A stretch of 28,926 bases of DNA from SURF-24 sp964537965 (GTDB lineage Bacteria; Bacteroidota; Ignavibacteria; Ignavibacteriales; SURF-24). The position numbers were made by a program, and so were the translations under genes. The stretch covers positions 1 through 28,926 of the forward strand of contig CAZIDB010000033.1 of NCBI GenBank assembly GCA_964537965.1. Direction: 5' to 3'. Shown piece after piece: positions 7,748-17,658 of this stretch (position 1 is the first letter of the stretch; every line of letters starts with the position of its first letter). A model generated the notes under the pieces. That model was given only the letters and a program-made list of their open reading frames with translations. It did no database searches and had not been told where the DNA came from.

Positions 7748-10700
7748 TTACTCACAATCCGTACAGCAAACAAACGGAACTTCGGTTAATGGCGAAGTCC
7801 GTAAAATTCTATACTCTCCGAGCTGGTCACTAAGCGGTCGTACATCAGAACTATTTACAGCGGCAAATGCTGCCCTTGCATTTACTTCTTCAATATCTGG
7901 AAGATTGTCACCTGCAACTGCATTGTTCATATTATTCCTTACATCATCTCTGTTCAGATTGTTTATATGTTCATGAACGTTTGTTATATGGGGATATATT
8001 TCCACGCAAAGAATACTTAAGCTTGAATCTGAAGGTAAACCATACAGTTGAAGTATCTGGCTTATCTCTTTATTACTCCAGGCAGTCGTTCCGTATTTTG
8101 TAGCATCTTTATTTACAAACGAATCATCCGCTAATTGAAACACATGATGAAAATTGCCGTAATCAAGATCATATTTCCAGTTATTTACGGAGATATATTT
8201 TAAAGTTTTAATTTGCGCGTCATTATATCTGCCCACCCAATTAACTTTTTTATCATGCTCAATGCGAACGCGCCAGTCAAGCTTTTTATCATCAAGAAGG
8301 ATATTCCTGAAATCTTTATTATCAGCCTGTCTTACCTGGGCATACAGCAATGCCCATATTTCAGTACGTACCGGATCAGAGGTAACATTCTTTCCATTAT
8401 GAACTGCGACGGCGTATGGAGCAGTAACATATAATTTATCTTCGTCCCTGTTTACAACACAGGTTAAAGTAGGTGCAGGATGCTGAACACCTGTTGCACG
8501 TAATGCCCTTCCGAATCTACCTTGCTGGGTTGACCATATATTTATGTGACCGATTCTGAATTCATAAGTGAAAAAGCCGAAGAGTTCGGGTGACTCGGAA
8601 TGTAAACCGGGAGGCAGCGGCAGAAGAAAATGCTTATCGGAATCCAAAGCTTTTACCATTGGCTGCATTGCAGTTATACCTGCATCATCATCAGATTGAC
8701 CCGGGATAACCACCCTGATTAATTCGGGATCAATCGGTAATGCTGGTTCATCGGGCGGCGTAAATAATTCAGGATTGTTATTGCTTATTAATTGATCCGG
8801 TGAATAACCGAGTACTCTGCAGAAATATCCATCGTTCAAATCCTGAACCGGTTCTTCAAACTCAATCCACAAATGCCTTGTTCTTGGTTCTGTAGAAGAG
8901 TATTTCTCATTTCTTTGGTAAGGCGAAAGAGCAATTCCGGCAGAGGCAATGTTTGGTAACTGTTTTGGATTAACTGTAGTTGGAAGCAGAAGTGCAGGCA
9001 ATGTTAAAGAGCCGTCATTTAAAGAACCATGATTGGCTTTAAACAAAGTTTCTATTGTGTATTCAACATCAATCGTGTCCGGAAATTTCGGATCATTCTT
9101 GGGCTCAACAGCATCAATAAATATTAACGTTGTTTTACTTCTGTCCGGGTTATGCAGTGCATTTATTGAAATAGTTTTCTTTACTTCAATATCCCCGATT
9201 TCTATTTCTTCAGTTTCATCGTCATTATCATGTGTAAATTTCTTTTTTCTTTTTATAATGAAGCTGCGGTCCTCAAGCGCATCCCAGGTCCAGTCCCGTT
9301 CAACCTGAAGTGTAATTACACACAGCCAGTGATTTAATAAATCTGCTTTACCGGCAAATGTAATTGAAGAATTATCCGGAGCAAGTGTATGCCTTATTTT
9401 GTTGGAACATCCGAACTGAACCCGTTCACCTTTACTGCCTAACAAGGTTAACCCTGAATTTTCAACATTTATTGTCTGAGCTAACCGCTGAATCATGTCG
9501 GGAATTTTTTCAACCTGTTTACCAACAAGTAAATTGAATATGCCGGTGTGTATAGGTGCTGCAGGGATAGGATCCGGTTGAAGATAAATTCCTTTTAAAG
9601 TTGATGAAGGACTTGCATCAGCAAATAAATTTTCTTCATTACCGGAAGCTTTATAAAGAACTACATAACGGGTCCTGCCATACCTTGTGTTATATTCATG
9701 ATCTTCTTTTTCAAGTCCGTAATAACCAAATTTATCTTCGCATAATGCCCGGATTGTCAGCCGGATATTTCTTGCTGTTGGCAGAACAAGCTGAGGTAGT
9801 GAATCTATTTCAGGTTGAGTTAAACCAAGGTCGCCAAGGTTTGAAGTATCACCGAAATTTAAAACATTACAATCTTTGAACTCAATCGGTATAACAAGCT
9901 CGTCATCAAACCCGGCTGGAAATTTTTTTATTGTTGTATAAAATTTTATGTATGACTCTTTACCGGAAATGCTTAGCAGGTTATCCATTTTTAATGTTTG
10001 TAATTCAACTGTTATTTCCACACTTTCAACGTCGGGATCAGCTATACCGAAAGCTTCCTTACCGGTGAAATCAATTGATGCCTGTTTGAGTAATCCAACA
10101 GGATCATCGTACTTGCCTGTAAAAACAACATCCGGGTAACCAAGCAAAGGTCGCTTAATAACCAATTCATCTTCTGTAAAAACTTCATCATCGTTACTGT
10201 CCGGTACATTATCAATGCGAACCGTATCCGGTGCAACAAATCTTTTAAAATGACAGGTTCCAACCGGCGATGGTCCTTCAAAAACCGGGTTTAATTCTGT
10301 CTTTGGTCCTCCGCCTGTAAGATCCATCATCCTTATTCTGAAATCATAAATATTGCCGTATCGTAACTCTGTATTTATTCCTATTGCATTGTAAGTTTTG
10401 GAGAGATTAGTTTTAGCCGGTCCTGTAACACCCGTACCGGTTTCATTGTTTGGAGAATTTTGTGAATCTGCCTGAACGTTCTGATCATTCCTGTAAATTG
10501 AAACAGCGTCATCATCCTGCAGAATCATACTTTTGCCGTTCCAGTTTGCAAAGTACATCGGTAGCCAGTACGTTTTTGTCTTGTCGCCATCAAGTTGAGA
10601 AGGATAAACCTGGTAAGGCAGTTCACCCGTAAAATCAGGAAGAACATTATTCGCATCAAGCTGGAGCGGAATTTTATTTTGTACTGCATTTAATGAATTC

Positions 10701-11878
10701 CATGATAGAGTATCTTTTAACCTTACATCAATGTTATAACCAAATACACCTATTGGTGAATCCAATCTTTTATTTGGTCCGGCAGTTTCATCTTCAACCA
10801 TCTGGCGGATATACCAGATAAGAATCTGCTCATCATCCCAGCCTAATCTTATTCCAACATCTTTGGTAGGATGAAAACCATCGCTTTCTTCAAGAAGTAA
10901 ATTATGACTTACAGGCTGAAATGCATGAACAATTTTTACAAAGCCGTCATCATATTCGGATGCTTCAATAAATACCTGGTCAAAATTTCCCTGCGGTGCA
11001 GGATCGACAATATCTGAAGGTTTCTTAAACAAAACCGGGAATTGAACAGGAGCGAAAATGATTCTTGGTGTTCCCATTTCAAGCGCTGGAATTCTTGCCG
11101 CATATTTTTTTACAAAGAAGCCGTCAGTTTCCTGGTTTATTGTACCATTTATAATCCCTTGTTCGGTTATGTTTTGTTCATTGAAGTAACTGCTGTTCTC
11201 AGCTAAATCAATATAAAGCCAGCCTCCTTTTTCGAAGTAAGAAGCATCTACAGTAAATTCCGTTTCGTAAATCATTCCCAATTGTTTTGCCAGATGAGGT
11301 TGCCTGAGGACATAAGCAAAAACCTTTCCCCACGTAATAATATCAGGCGATATAGTAAAACCTGGTTGCTTTTCTGCATTACGAATTGCGCAGTGGTAGC
11401 TGTCATCTGTAAATGCGTTCTTCGTCCTTGGAGCAATAAAGTTAAATGATTTCCTGTAAGTTAAAGGAAGATATTTGCTGACGCTTCTGCCTATCTCTTC
11501 TTTTTTGATAGGATCATTTGCTTTATCGGATGCGGTTATGTTAAGGTTACTGTTTATCTGGCCCAAATTCTTTATCTGAAAATGATTTGCCATTGAATTG
11601 AATAATGAATTTTTATTTGCCGGGTTAACAACTGAAAGCGGGATAGTATTTACAAGATTCACATTCATCGGAAAACTATCTAAGCCGCTTGTAATTTTAG
11701 CGACAAATGAAAGTTGAGCATCTGCAAAAGCCGGCGCCTGTGGAATGATTGGATGCATATCCATAGCGGGATTAAGCGGATTCTGATTCCTTGGTAAGAA
11801 AAGTATATTTACTTTCAAAACATTCCCGTCAAAGAATTGTGGAAAAGTAAGGATTGTAAATCTTCTGTTTGCTTCCAT
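7748..11878 (-). CDS. Very large protein of unknown function (1376 aa)
   Basis: I do not recognise this protein. It begins MEANRRFTILTFPQFFDGNV, has no Sec signal, no lipobox and no clear transmembrane helix, so it is predicted to be cytoplasmic or exported by a non-Sec route. It looks globular and beta-rich throughout. A low-complexity linker rich in Asn, Gly and Thr lies near residues 455-490. A charged stretch with KRKKK followed by an Asp/Glu run lies around residues 880-910. The C-terminus is VPFVCCTDCE, a tight Cys cluster. It has no T9SS sorting domain, unlike the secreted neighbours. The ATG at 11878 has AAAGGAAAAAAG just upstream. It lies 190 bp after the other giant gene on the same strand, so the two are probably co-transcribed and may act together. 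Confidence 0.85.
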   Translation of the reverse strand: MEANRRFTILTFPQFFDGNVLKVNILFLPRNQNPLNPAMDMHPIIPQAPAFADAQLSFVAKITSGLDSFPMNVNLVNTIPLSVVNPANKNSLFNSMANHFQIKNLGQINSNLNITASDKANDPIKKEEIGRSVSKYLPLTYRKSFNFIAPRTKNAFTDDSYHCAIRNAEKQPGFTISPDIITWGKVFAYVLRQPHLAKQLGMIYETEFTVDASYFEKGGWLYIDLAENSSYFNEQNITEQGIINGTINQETDGFFVKKYAARIPALEMGTPRIIFAPVQFPVLFKKPSDIVDPAPQGNFDQVFIEASEYDDGFVKIVHAFQPVSHNLLLEESDGFHPTKDVGIRLGWDDEQILIWYIRQMVEDETAGPNKRLDSPIGVFGYNIDVRLKDTLSWNSLNAVQNKIPLQLDANNVLPDFTGELPYQVYPSQLDGDKTKTYWLPMYFANWNGKSMILQDDDAVSIYRNDQNVQADSQNSPNNETGTGVTGPAKTNLSKTYNAIGINTELRYGNIYDFRIRMMDLTGGGPKTELNPVFEGPSPVGTCHFKRFVAPDTVRIDNVPDSNDDEVFTEDELVIKRPLLGYPDVVFTGKYDDPVGLLKQASIDFTGKEAFGIADPDVESVEITVELQTLKMDNLLSISGKESYIKFYTTIKKFPAGFDDELVIPIEFKDCNVLNFGDTSNLGDLGLTQPEIDSLPQLVLPTARNIRLTIRALCEDKFGYYGLEKEDHEYNTRYGRTRYVVLYKASGNEENLFADASPSSTLKGIYLQPDPIPAAPIHTGIFNLLVGKQVEKIPDMIQRLAQTINVENSGLTLLGSKGERVQFGCSNKIRHTLAPDNSSITFAGKADLLNHWLCVITLQVERDWTWDALEDRSFIIKRKKKFTHDNDDETEEIEIGDIEVKKTISINALHNPDRSKTTLIFIDAVEPKNDPKFPDTIDVEYTIETLFKANHGSLNDGSLTLPALLLPTTVNPKQLPNIASAGIALSPYQRNEKYSSTEPRTRHLWIEFEEPVQDLNDGYFCRVLGYSPDQLISNNNPELFTPPDEPALPIDPELIRVVIPGQSDDDAGITAMQPMVKALDSDKHFLLPLPPGLHSESPELFGFFTYEFRIGHINIWSTQQGRFGRALRATGVQHPAPTLTCVVNRDEDKLYVTAPYAVAVHNGKNVTSDPVRTEIWALLYAQVRQADNKDFRNILLDDKKLDWRVRIEHDKKVNWVGRYNDAQIKTLKYISVNNWKYDLDYGNFHHVFQLADDSFVNKDATKYGTTAWSNKEISQILQLYGLPSDSSLSILCVEIYPHITNVHEHINNLNRDDVRNNMNNAVAGDNLPDIEEVNARAAFAAVNSSDVRPLSDQLGEYRILRTSPLTEVPFVCCTDCE

Positions 11879-11946
11879 CTTTTTTCCTTTAAAATTTTTA
11901 AATGCTTTTTGTACTACTTTATTTTTAATTATTTACCTGAGTGCTT

Positions 11947-12072
11947 CCAACCTATCACACTATTTACCATATACCATTTTCCAACTACCGTCACTTGTCA
12001 TAGAATTCATATATCTCATTTGCATCTTCCATTTACCATATACCATTTTCCATCTTCTTTTTCCCAACCTAT
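11947..12072. repeat. Short repeats between the two giant genes
   Basis: A 22-nt sequence beginning ATTTACCATATACC occurs twice exactly, at 11962-11983 and 12031-12052 (period 69). The segment holding both copies is bounded by the 9-nt direct repeat CCAACCTAT at 11947-11955 and 12064-12072. The outer right copy overlaps the stop codon of the larger giant gene. The arrangement could be a roughly 108-bp insertion with a target duplication, or a local duplication. No inverted ends are visible. Confidence 0.6.
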
Positions 12073-15000
12073 GCAATTTGCCTGTTTTCCTGCCATGATT
12101 CACTTATCGAAATATCAATTATCAGGAAGACACTGATCTCAAGTGCAAATGTTACCTGGCAGGAACAATCAGTCCTGCTTCCAATTCTTTTTACAGATCC
12201 CTTTGCTTCAATTGTAATAGTTACAGAAACAATTCCACCAAGAATATCTGCATGCCCCTGGAATAACAACGATGCGGTAACTATAATCTGGGACGAGTCC
12301 GCATATATTTCAACACCAACCATAAACAGGACACTTACATTTGCAACAACCGGCAAACCAACAACAACCTGTGCACCGAAACCAAACTTCATTTTTAATG
12401 ATGGACCAATTTTAGTGTCAGCACCAATTCCAAGATTTGCCTGGCCAACGGCATATACTGTTGCGGCAGCAAGTGAAACACACATAACAGATAATCGTGC
12501 ATAGAAATCAAGATAAGCACCTGCTGTGGGTAAAAGTTTGCCGGGATCAGTTGTTACTTTTAATGATGAATTAAAATATACTCCCAGCTTTAAAGCGGCT
12601 TCAAGTTTTAAAGGAGTTGTAGGTGCGTTATAAACTGATTCGGGAATCGGGAATTTAACAACGGGTATTTCCTTAGCCGCTTCAAATTTATATTCCCAGC
12701 TATCCGCACTGTTGCTCATTGCTATCTTTAAACCTTTTTTAACTGCATCACCGTATTTTTCGCCCTGCAGGTCCTGCAGAATCTGAAGTATATCCATAAC
12801 AGTTTGTAGAACAGGACTGAATTCAATTTGCGGTGCGGGGAAAGTAGGATCGCTTTCACTTCCTTTATAGGAAGCTTCTTTTCCTTTTTGCGAATCAAAA
12901 TTTCCACGGATAATCATTAACCGTTCAAATGGTCCAAGGTCAAGAACCATCGAGAGGTTGCTAAGTTTACTTTTCCAGTTGTCTGCAACGTTATTGGCGA
13001 ATGAATTAATATCGAAATTAAGTTTGCCTGTGTCAGTCTGCGGATTGTTATTTACTTTTCTAGTGGCTTTGTACTCAACATAAATCTTAAGGTAATCTTC
13101 ATCAATAAGCATCCATTTATCCGGAAGAGGGAAGTCAAGATTTTCAATCTGCTTTTGAAGTTTGTATCCTTCCTGCAGAATTTTGCCTGCTCCGTCTTTC
13201 AGATTAATCTGCATCAGTTCATACACCTGCTTACCTGCATCGGTAATTGCATTCTGGATAAAATTAGTATCGAGAGCAATTGCGTCACCAAATGAATTAA
13301 CTGCATCACCTATATTCGGGAAAATAGCTTTCGAACTTATCATCCTGTATGTATCTGCAAACAACGGTGGAGTTTTACTAAGTAATTTTGCCGGATCAGT
13401 TGCATTAATAAGTTTCTTAAATGATGGAGTGAGGAATAAAGCTTTTTGTGTAGAAGTATTTTGCAACAAGCCAAAATTAATTGTTCCATTTGTAGGTTTC
13501 CGCAAAATTTCAGTTGGATTTGCAATTCGTAATAACTGGCTTTCCGGTGTTGCATCAAGTGTAAGCGAATAAATATCTTTGGCCGGGTTTTGAGGATCAT
13601 TTGATATATTTGCAATTACACGACCAATTCTTATTAACGGTGTTGTAAGATTATCCGGCAGCGAAACTACTTCGCCTGTGTCATACTTGTGCATTACTGT
13701 ACTCCAGGATCCGTCTTTAGGAAGAATCATACTTCCCCGTGCAGCAGCAACAAATTGCGGACGTATACCGGCTTCATCTTTTGCGGCATTTGTATCAACT
13801 CTTGTTATGCGCATTAGCTGACCGTTTTTGCCGATATCAACAATACAATCAACAGCTCCGCCAATAGATCCTCCGGCAAGAATATGTAATGCTTCCTGGC
13901 AGTCTTCGGAAATCGGAATTCCCATCGGGGCAAGCTGAACGTAACCTTTCATTTTTTTACATGGCACTCTTCCGTTTATCGCACCCTGAACTACACCTTC
14001 AATTTCAATATCGCAATCGAATTCAACTTCTTTAAGTACTGCCGGTTTGCTAATTGGTCCACCGGAATTTTTCTGGACAATATTATTTTCATCAACATAA
14101 TACTGACCAGACTTTAGGAAGTTCGGAACAGTAAATTTTTCTCCAACCTCAACAATATTTTTTACATTGAATACTCCTTTGATAACCCCGGGATGAATGC
14201 TGTCGCTTTCCTGAACCGGAATTACTTTTGTAAAATCTTTCGAAGCAGGAAAATCCGGATGCCCTTTAAGACGATAAGTATAATCGAAAACGCCATCACT
14301 TTCAGCTTTCCAGCCGGTATCAACCCTGTAAACATAACCGCTGCCCGAACGGTATAAAATTATTGTTCGAACAACCCTGATTCCCCATTTATGGATCATA
14401 CTTCTTACCTGAATAACTTCGTGCGCCGTTCTGCCTACAAATACATCAAACTTTGCCTGGCTTGTCTGCGCAAATTGTGCATCAGGATTAAACCAGTTGC
14501 TGAATATACTTGCACCATAACCACTAAAATCCATGCGTGTTACAGGAACACCACGGCTTCTTAGCAAATCATTAAGCTTTGGAACAAACTCCTGGTTAAA
14601 GATAAACGAAACACTATCTCCAAGGTTGGAAGTATTTGTATTCTGACCATTCACATTAAGAATATTGTTTAGTTGAAGAGTGCCTCCATGAAAAAGAGGA
14701 TATCTGTCCGATGAAAGCATTCCCGCCGTAAATTGTAATTGAATTCCACCCTTTAGATTATTTGGAAAGTTCTTCCTGTTATTTTCAATTTCAGGTGGAG
14801 TCTGATCTATATCTTTATTCAGAACAGCAATTGCACGCATACCGAATGGCAGAGTAAAAATAGGGACGGTAACATTTCCTTTTTCATTTTTAAATTTATC
14901 CAGAATAAAATCAGTTAAAGGAATTGGAGCTAACGGAACAAAGTGTATACTGTTATTTATTATACGTGTCGCTCCGCCATCGTTGGGATAATAATTTGGA

Positions 15001-17264
15001 CCAAGCGGCGGTTCAATTTGAGGTGACGTAGGATTTATGATATTCGGGTCAGTAAGATTAACCACCGGTTCCCAGGCAATTTGCGGAAGCAAAAAAGCTT
15101 TTGCAAAAAGGCCGCGCGTTACAACGTCCATTCCCTGAACCTGGACAGGAAATTGAATACTGTTTGTAGTTACATCGCTGTTAACTGCAAAATGTGTCCG
15201 CATTAATGCAAANNNNNNNNNNNNNNNNNNNNNNNNNNNNNNNNNNNNNNNNNNNNNNNNNNNNNNNNNNNNNNNNNNNNNNNNNNNNNNNNNNNNNNNN
15301 NNNNNNNNNNNNAAATTTTGATTGTCAGATAAATTTTGGTTTGCAGCAGTTGATTGCTCTAACTGGAATTGATTCTGAAGTGGAGCAAAATGAAAAGACA
15401 CATCTACATCATCTTTATCATCAATGCCCGGTTGCCACTTTGTTCTGCATACAAGCCAAAGCCATATTTGTCCGTTTGCCGTTGTAGCTAATCTGCCGCT
15501 TCTGAACTGTGGACGTAATCTGTTAAGGTTTGCTGCATAAGGATCCGGAAGTGTTGGCAGGTAAGCATAAAGGCCGAATGTTAAAAATAAATTTGCCTTT
15601 TTTACTTTGATAAAATCATCTTCAAGTTCACCGAATAGAAGGCAGCCGTTTACCGGTGTGGTTTTAAATAAGGCATTGTTCAATGCAAGTGAAATTGGTT
15701 TGGGTAAAGTTGCTTTTGGCTGGGCAGGGTTATAGTTATCAAAAAGAATATTATCATCATAAAGGTAAATGAGCTTTGTGTTATTATTTACGGCAAGCAT
15801 CAGGTAAGAATTTTTTGAATGTATATCAAGGGCGCTTCCTGTTACGGTTACAGGTCTGTCCGGCAGCGGATTCATATTAGTTTGTGTCAATAAAAGTTCT
15901 GTGCCGTTTGCAAATGTGTTAAAGTAAAAAGGGGAAGCGTTTGTAAACTGAAGTTTTACTGTTGAGCCAAATTTATTCTGTCCGTCGTTGTATAATTTAT
16001 ATTCTTGTGTACATTGTTTGTTGAATGAATGGAGGTCAGTTATACCGATTCTACCAACATCAGCAAGCACGTATGGATTGGCTAAATTTATTTCGCCATT
16101 TTTTAAGCCTTGCCACTTGGTTGATAATCCTTTTAAAGTTTTTATTACCAATCCGCCGCTGCCCGCTGCAGGAAAAGGATTTATAATATCAATTTGCGCA
16201 GCAGGTAAAGCCCAGGCGCTTAATTGAATATCTGCTGCTCCGCTTAAAATATTGAATGGAGACTTGCAGTTATTAATCTTAAAAGAATTTTCTGAACACT
16301 TAAGTGGAATTAAAAGCCGGTTAAGTACTGAATCAAAAGCAGCCAAATCATTTACATACCTGAAGCTTGCCTTGCTTCCATATACATTCCAGGAAATATC
16401 TCCTTCAATTTCTTCAATATCTGCTTTTGAGTTTGAGATATGAAACCTAAACCTGTCAGGTGTATTTACATTTGATTCTCTTGCATCAATGCCGTATAAG
16501 CTGTTTAAGTTGGTATTAATTAATTCCTGCTGAACAAGTTGCAAATCAACAGTAATTTTTACACCGGCTGCAACTATTAATTTTCCATCTTTCAAATCGG
16601 GTTTTTCACTTAAGGATATTGTACCGCTACTTATTTTTAATCCTGTATAAAAGCCGGCTGGCGAACCGGGTGCAAATACCTGTGTGTTTATCCAGACGCT
16701 GTCCGGTACAAGTTCATATTCTGTTTTGGGTGTTACTATCGGTGGAAGAATATCATTGATAATTCTTTTTCTTAAAGAAACGTTAAACAGAATTGCAGGT
16801 TCAGCGTTACCTTCAAAGTATAAAGCTACAAGCTTTACAATTTTAAAAAAGTCAAACCATAACTTTCTGCCGTCTTTATTAGTGAATGGGCCTATACTCT
16901 TTTCAACTGCTGCACCTTGTGCCCAGAGTGGTACAGCGCCATTAATCTGTGTGCTTCTTACCGGCACATCACGTATAAAGACTTTAAAATCTTTCTCACC
17001 TTTTTTTCTTACATCGTCGGACGCAATCCTTTTTACCTCTTCAATTGTCGCTTCAGAAAGCGCTTCGTTAAAGTATAAATCAGAATTTTCAACCGGGAAG
17101 AAATTATTCCTGATTGAATTAAGGTCTTCGAAGCCAATTGACCTTGCAAGTGTTTCCCGCAGGGTTTTTAAAGTATCGGATTGTTCGGGATTTGCCTCAA
17201 GGTGACCAGAAAGTGCTAACAAGGTTGAAAGAATGTTTTCGTTTGTATAGGATTCTTTTTCCAT
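12069..17264 (-). CDS. Giant protein of unknown function (about 1731 aa), interrupted by a sequence gap
   Basis: I do not recognise this protein. I place the start at the ATG at 17264 (MEKESYTNENILSTLLALSG), with GGTGGA six nt upstream; TTG and GTG codons lie just before. The N-terminal 100 residues look helical, then the chain becomes beta-rich. A helical segment near VMDILQILQDLQG is followed by KKGLKIAMSN and SWEYKFEAAKEIPVV. The last 200 residues are long alternating hydrophobic strands ending with DCSCQVTFALEISVFLIID. There is no signal peptide, lipobox or T9SS domain. A 100-N gap (15213-15312) lies inside. The frame is open on both sides and agrees with the nominal length, but the true length is unknown, so two adjacent genes cannot be excluded. 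It is first in a probable two-gene unit with the 1376-aa protein. Confidence 0.8.
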   Translation of the reverse strand: MEKESYTNENILSTLLALSGHLEANPEQSDTLKTLRETLARSIGFEDLNSIRNNFFPVENSDLYFNEALSEATIEEVKRIASDDVRKKGEKDFKVFIRDVPVRSTQINGAVPLWAQGAAVEKSIGPFTNKDGRKLWFDFFKIVKLVALYFEGNAEPAILFNVSLRKRIINDILPPIVTPKTEYELVPDSVWINTQVFAPGSPAGFYTGLKISSGTISLSEKPDLKDGKLIVAAGVKITVDLQLVQQELINTNLNSLYGIDARESNVNTPDRFRFHISNSKADIEEIEGDISWNVYGSKASFRYVNDLAAFDSVLNRLLIPLKCSENSFKINNCKSPFNILSGAADIQLSAWALPAAQIDIINPFPAAGSGGLVIKTLKGLSTKWQGLKNGEINLANPYVLADVGRIGITDLHSFNKQCTQEYKLYNDGQNKFGSTVKLQFTNASPFYFNTFANGTELLLTQTNMNPLPDRPVTVTGSALDIHSKNSYLMLAVNNNTKLIYLYDDNILFDNYNPAQPKATLPKPISLALNNALFKTTPVNGCLLFGELEDDFIKVKKANLFLTFGLYAYLPTLPDPYAANLNRLRPQFRSGRLATTANGQIWLWLVCRTKWQPGIDDKDDVDVSFHFAPLQNQFQLEQSTAANQNLSDNQNXXXXXXXXXXXXXXXXXXXXXXXXXXXXXXXXXXFALMRTHFAVNSDVTTNSIQFPVQVQGMDVVTRGLFAKAFLLPQIAWEPVVNLTDPNIINPTSPQIEPPLGPNYYPNDGGATRIINNSIHFVPLAPIPLTDFILDKFKNEKGNVTVPIFTLPFGMRAIAVLNKDIDQTPPEIENNRKNFPNNLKGGIQLQFTAGMLSSDRYPLFHGGTLQLNNILNVNGQNTNTSNLGDSVSFIFNQEFVPKLNDLLRSRGVPVTRMDFSGYGASIFSNWFNPDAQFAQTSQAKFDVFVGRTAHEVIQVRSMIHKWGIRVVRTIILYRSGSGYVYRVDTGWKAESDGVFDYTYRLKGHPDFPASKDFTKVIPVQESDSIHPGVIKGVFNVKNIVEVGEKFTVPNFLKSGQYYVDENNIVQKNSGGPISKPAVLKEVEFDCDIEIEGVVQGAINGRVPCKKMKGYVQLAPMGIPISEDCQEALHILAGGSIGGAVDCIVDIGKNGQLMRITRVDTNAAKDEAGIRPQFVAAARGSMILPKDGSWSTVMHKYDTGEVVSLPDNLTTPLIRIGRVIANISNDPQNPAKDIYSLTLDATPESQLLRIANPTEILRKPTNGTINFGLLQNTSTQKALFLTPSFKKLINATDPAKLLSKTPPLFADTYRMISSKAIFPNIGDAVNSFGDAIALDTNFIQNAITDAGKQVYELMQINLKDGAGKILQEGYKLQKQIENLDFPLPDKWMLIDEDYLKIYVEYKATRKVNNNPQTDTGKLNFDINSFANNVADNWKSKLSNLSMVLDLGPFERLMIIRGNFDSQKGKEASYKGSESDPTFPAPQIEFSPVLQTVMDILQILQDLQGEKYGDAVKKGLKIAMSNSADSWEYKFEAAKEIPVVKFPIPESVYNAPTTPLKLEAALKLGVYFNSSLKVTTDPGKLLPTAGAYLDFYARLSVMCVSLAAATVYAVGQANLGIGADTKIGPSLKMKFGFGAQVVVGLPVVANVSVLFMVGVEIYADSSQIIVTASLLFQGHADILGGIVSVTITIEAKGSVKRIGSRTDCSCQVTFALEISVFLIIDISISESWQENRQIA
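15213..15312. other. Assembly gap (100 N)
   Basis: Exactly 100 N, the usual placeholder for unknown length. It falls inside the larger giant gene after about 650 codons. The downstream part (15212 to 12069) is 1048 codons including the stop. Confidence 0.97.
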
Positions 17265-17320
17265 AAATTCCACCAATGATGTTTACTAAAAAAATCAGTT
17301 AGGTAAACCAAAAGGAAAAC

Positions 17321-17374
17321 GCAAGTTTAATACTTGCAATGCCACATCATTGACGGGATAAAGGATATTTATCC
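17321..17374 (-). promoter_or_regulatory. Two inverted repeats before the giant-gene unit
   Basis: GCAAGT-TTAAT-ACTTGC (17321-17337) is a 6-bp perfect inverted repeat. GGATAAA-GGATA-TTTATCC (17356-17374) is a 7-bp perfect inverted repeat. Both have 5-nt centres. They lie 57-110 bp upstream of the ATG at 17264. They could be operators for dimeric regulators or leader hairpins. The assignment is inferred from position and symmetry only. Confidence 0.3.
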
Positions 17375-17585
17375 AAGTTAAAATTTTTTTTTGACTTTGC
17401 CCTCTTGAATCCTCAGCACTCGAAATAAAACCGAACTTGTTGAATGCGTTTCATGCTGAAGTCAGAAATAACATAAACAACAGCAGTTAAATTGTCAAGA
17501 CGCATGCAGAATATTTCTGTAAATAAATTTTAAGGAAAGATGAAATCCGTTTTAACAAAATTATTTAAGCGAAAAAAGAGGAATG

Positions 17586-17620
17586 AAAAAGCCTGCAAAA
17601 TCAGGTTTTACAGGCTTTGA
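17586..17620 (-). terminator. Rho-independent terminator of the SGNH/T9SS gene
   Basis: AAAGCCTG (17588-17595) pairs with CAGGCTTT (17611-17618), giving an 8-bp stem. Read on the minus strand the hairpin is followed by a T-run (17590 down to 17586). It lies about 40 bp after the stop at 17659. Confidence 0.8.
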
Positions 17621-17658
17621 TTTTCGTAATTATAGATTTGAAATGCTTCTGCAATGTA

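Larger units (their letters stand above)
17265..17658. other. Upstream region of the giant-gene unit, about 390 bp
   Basis: This is a non-coding stretch between two minus-strand genes. From left to right it contains an inverted repeat (17321-17337), a second inverted repeat (17356-17374), a run of T on the plus strand (near 17384-17392), and a terminator for the upstream T9SS gene (17586-17620). The giant-gene promoter should be here, but I see no clear consensus. Confidence 0.5.
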
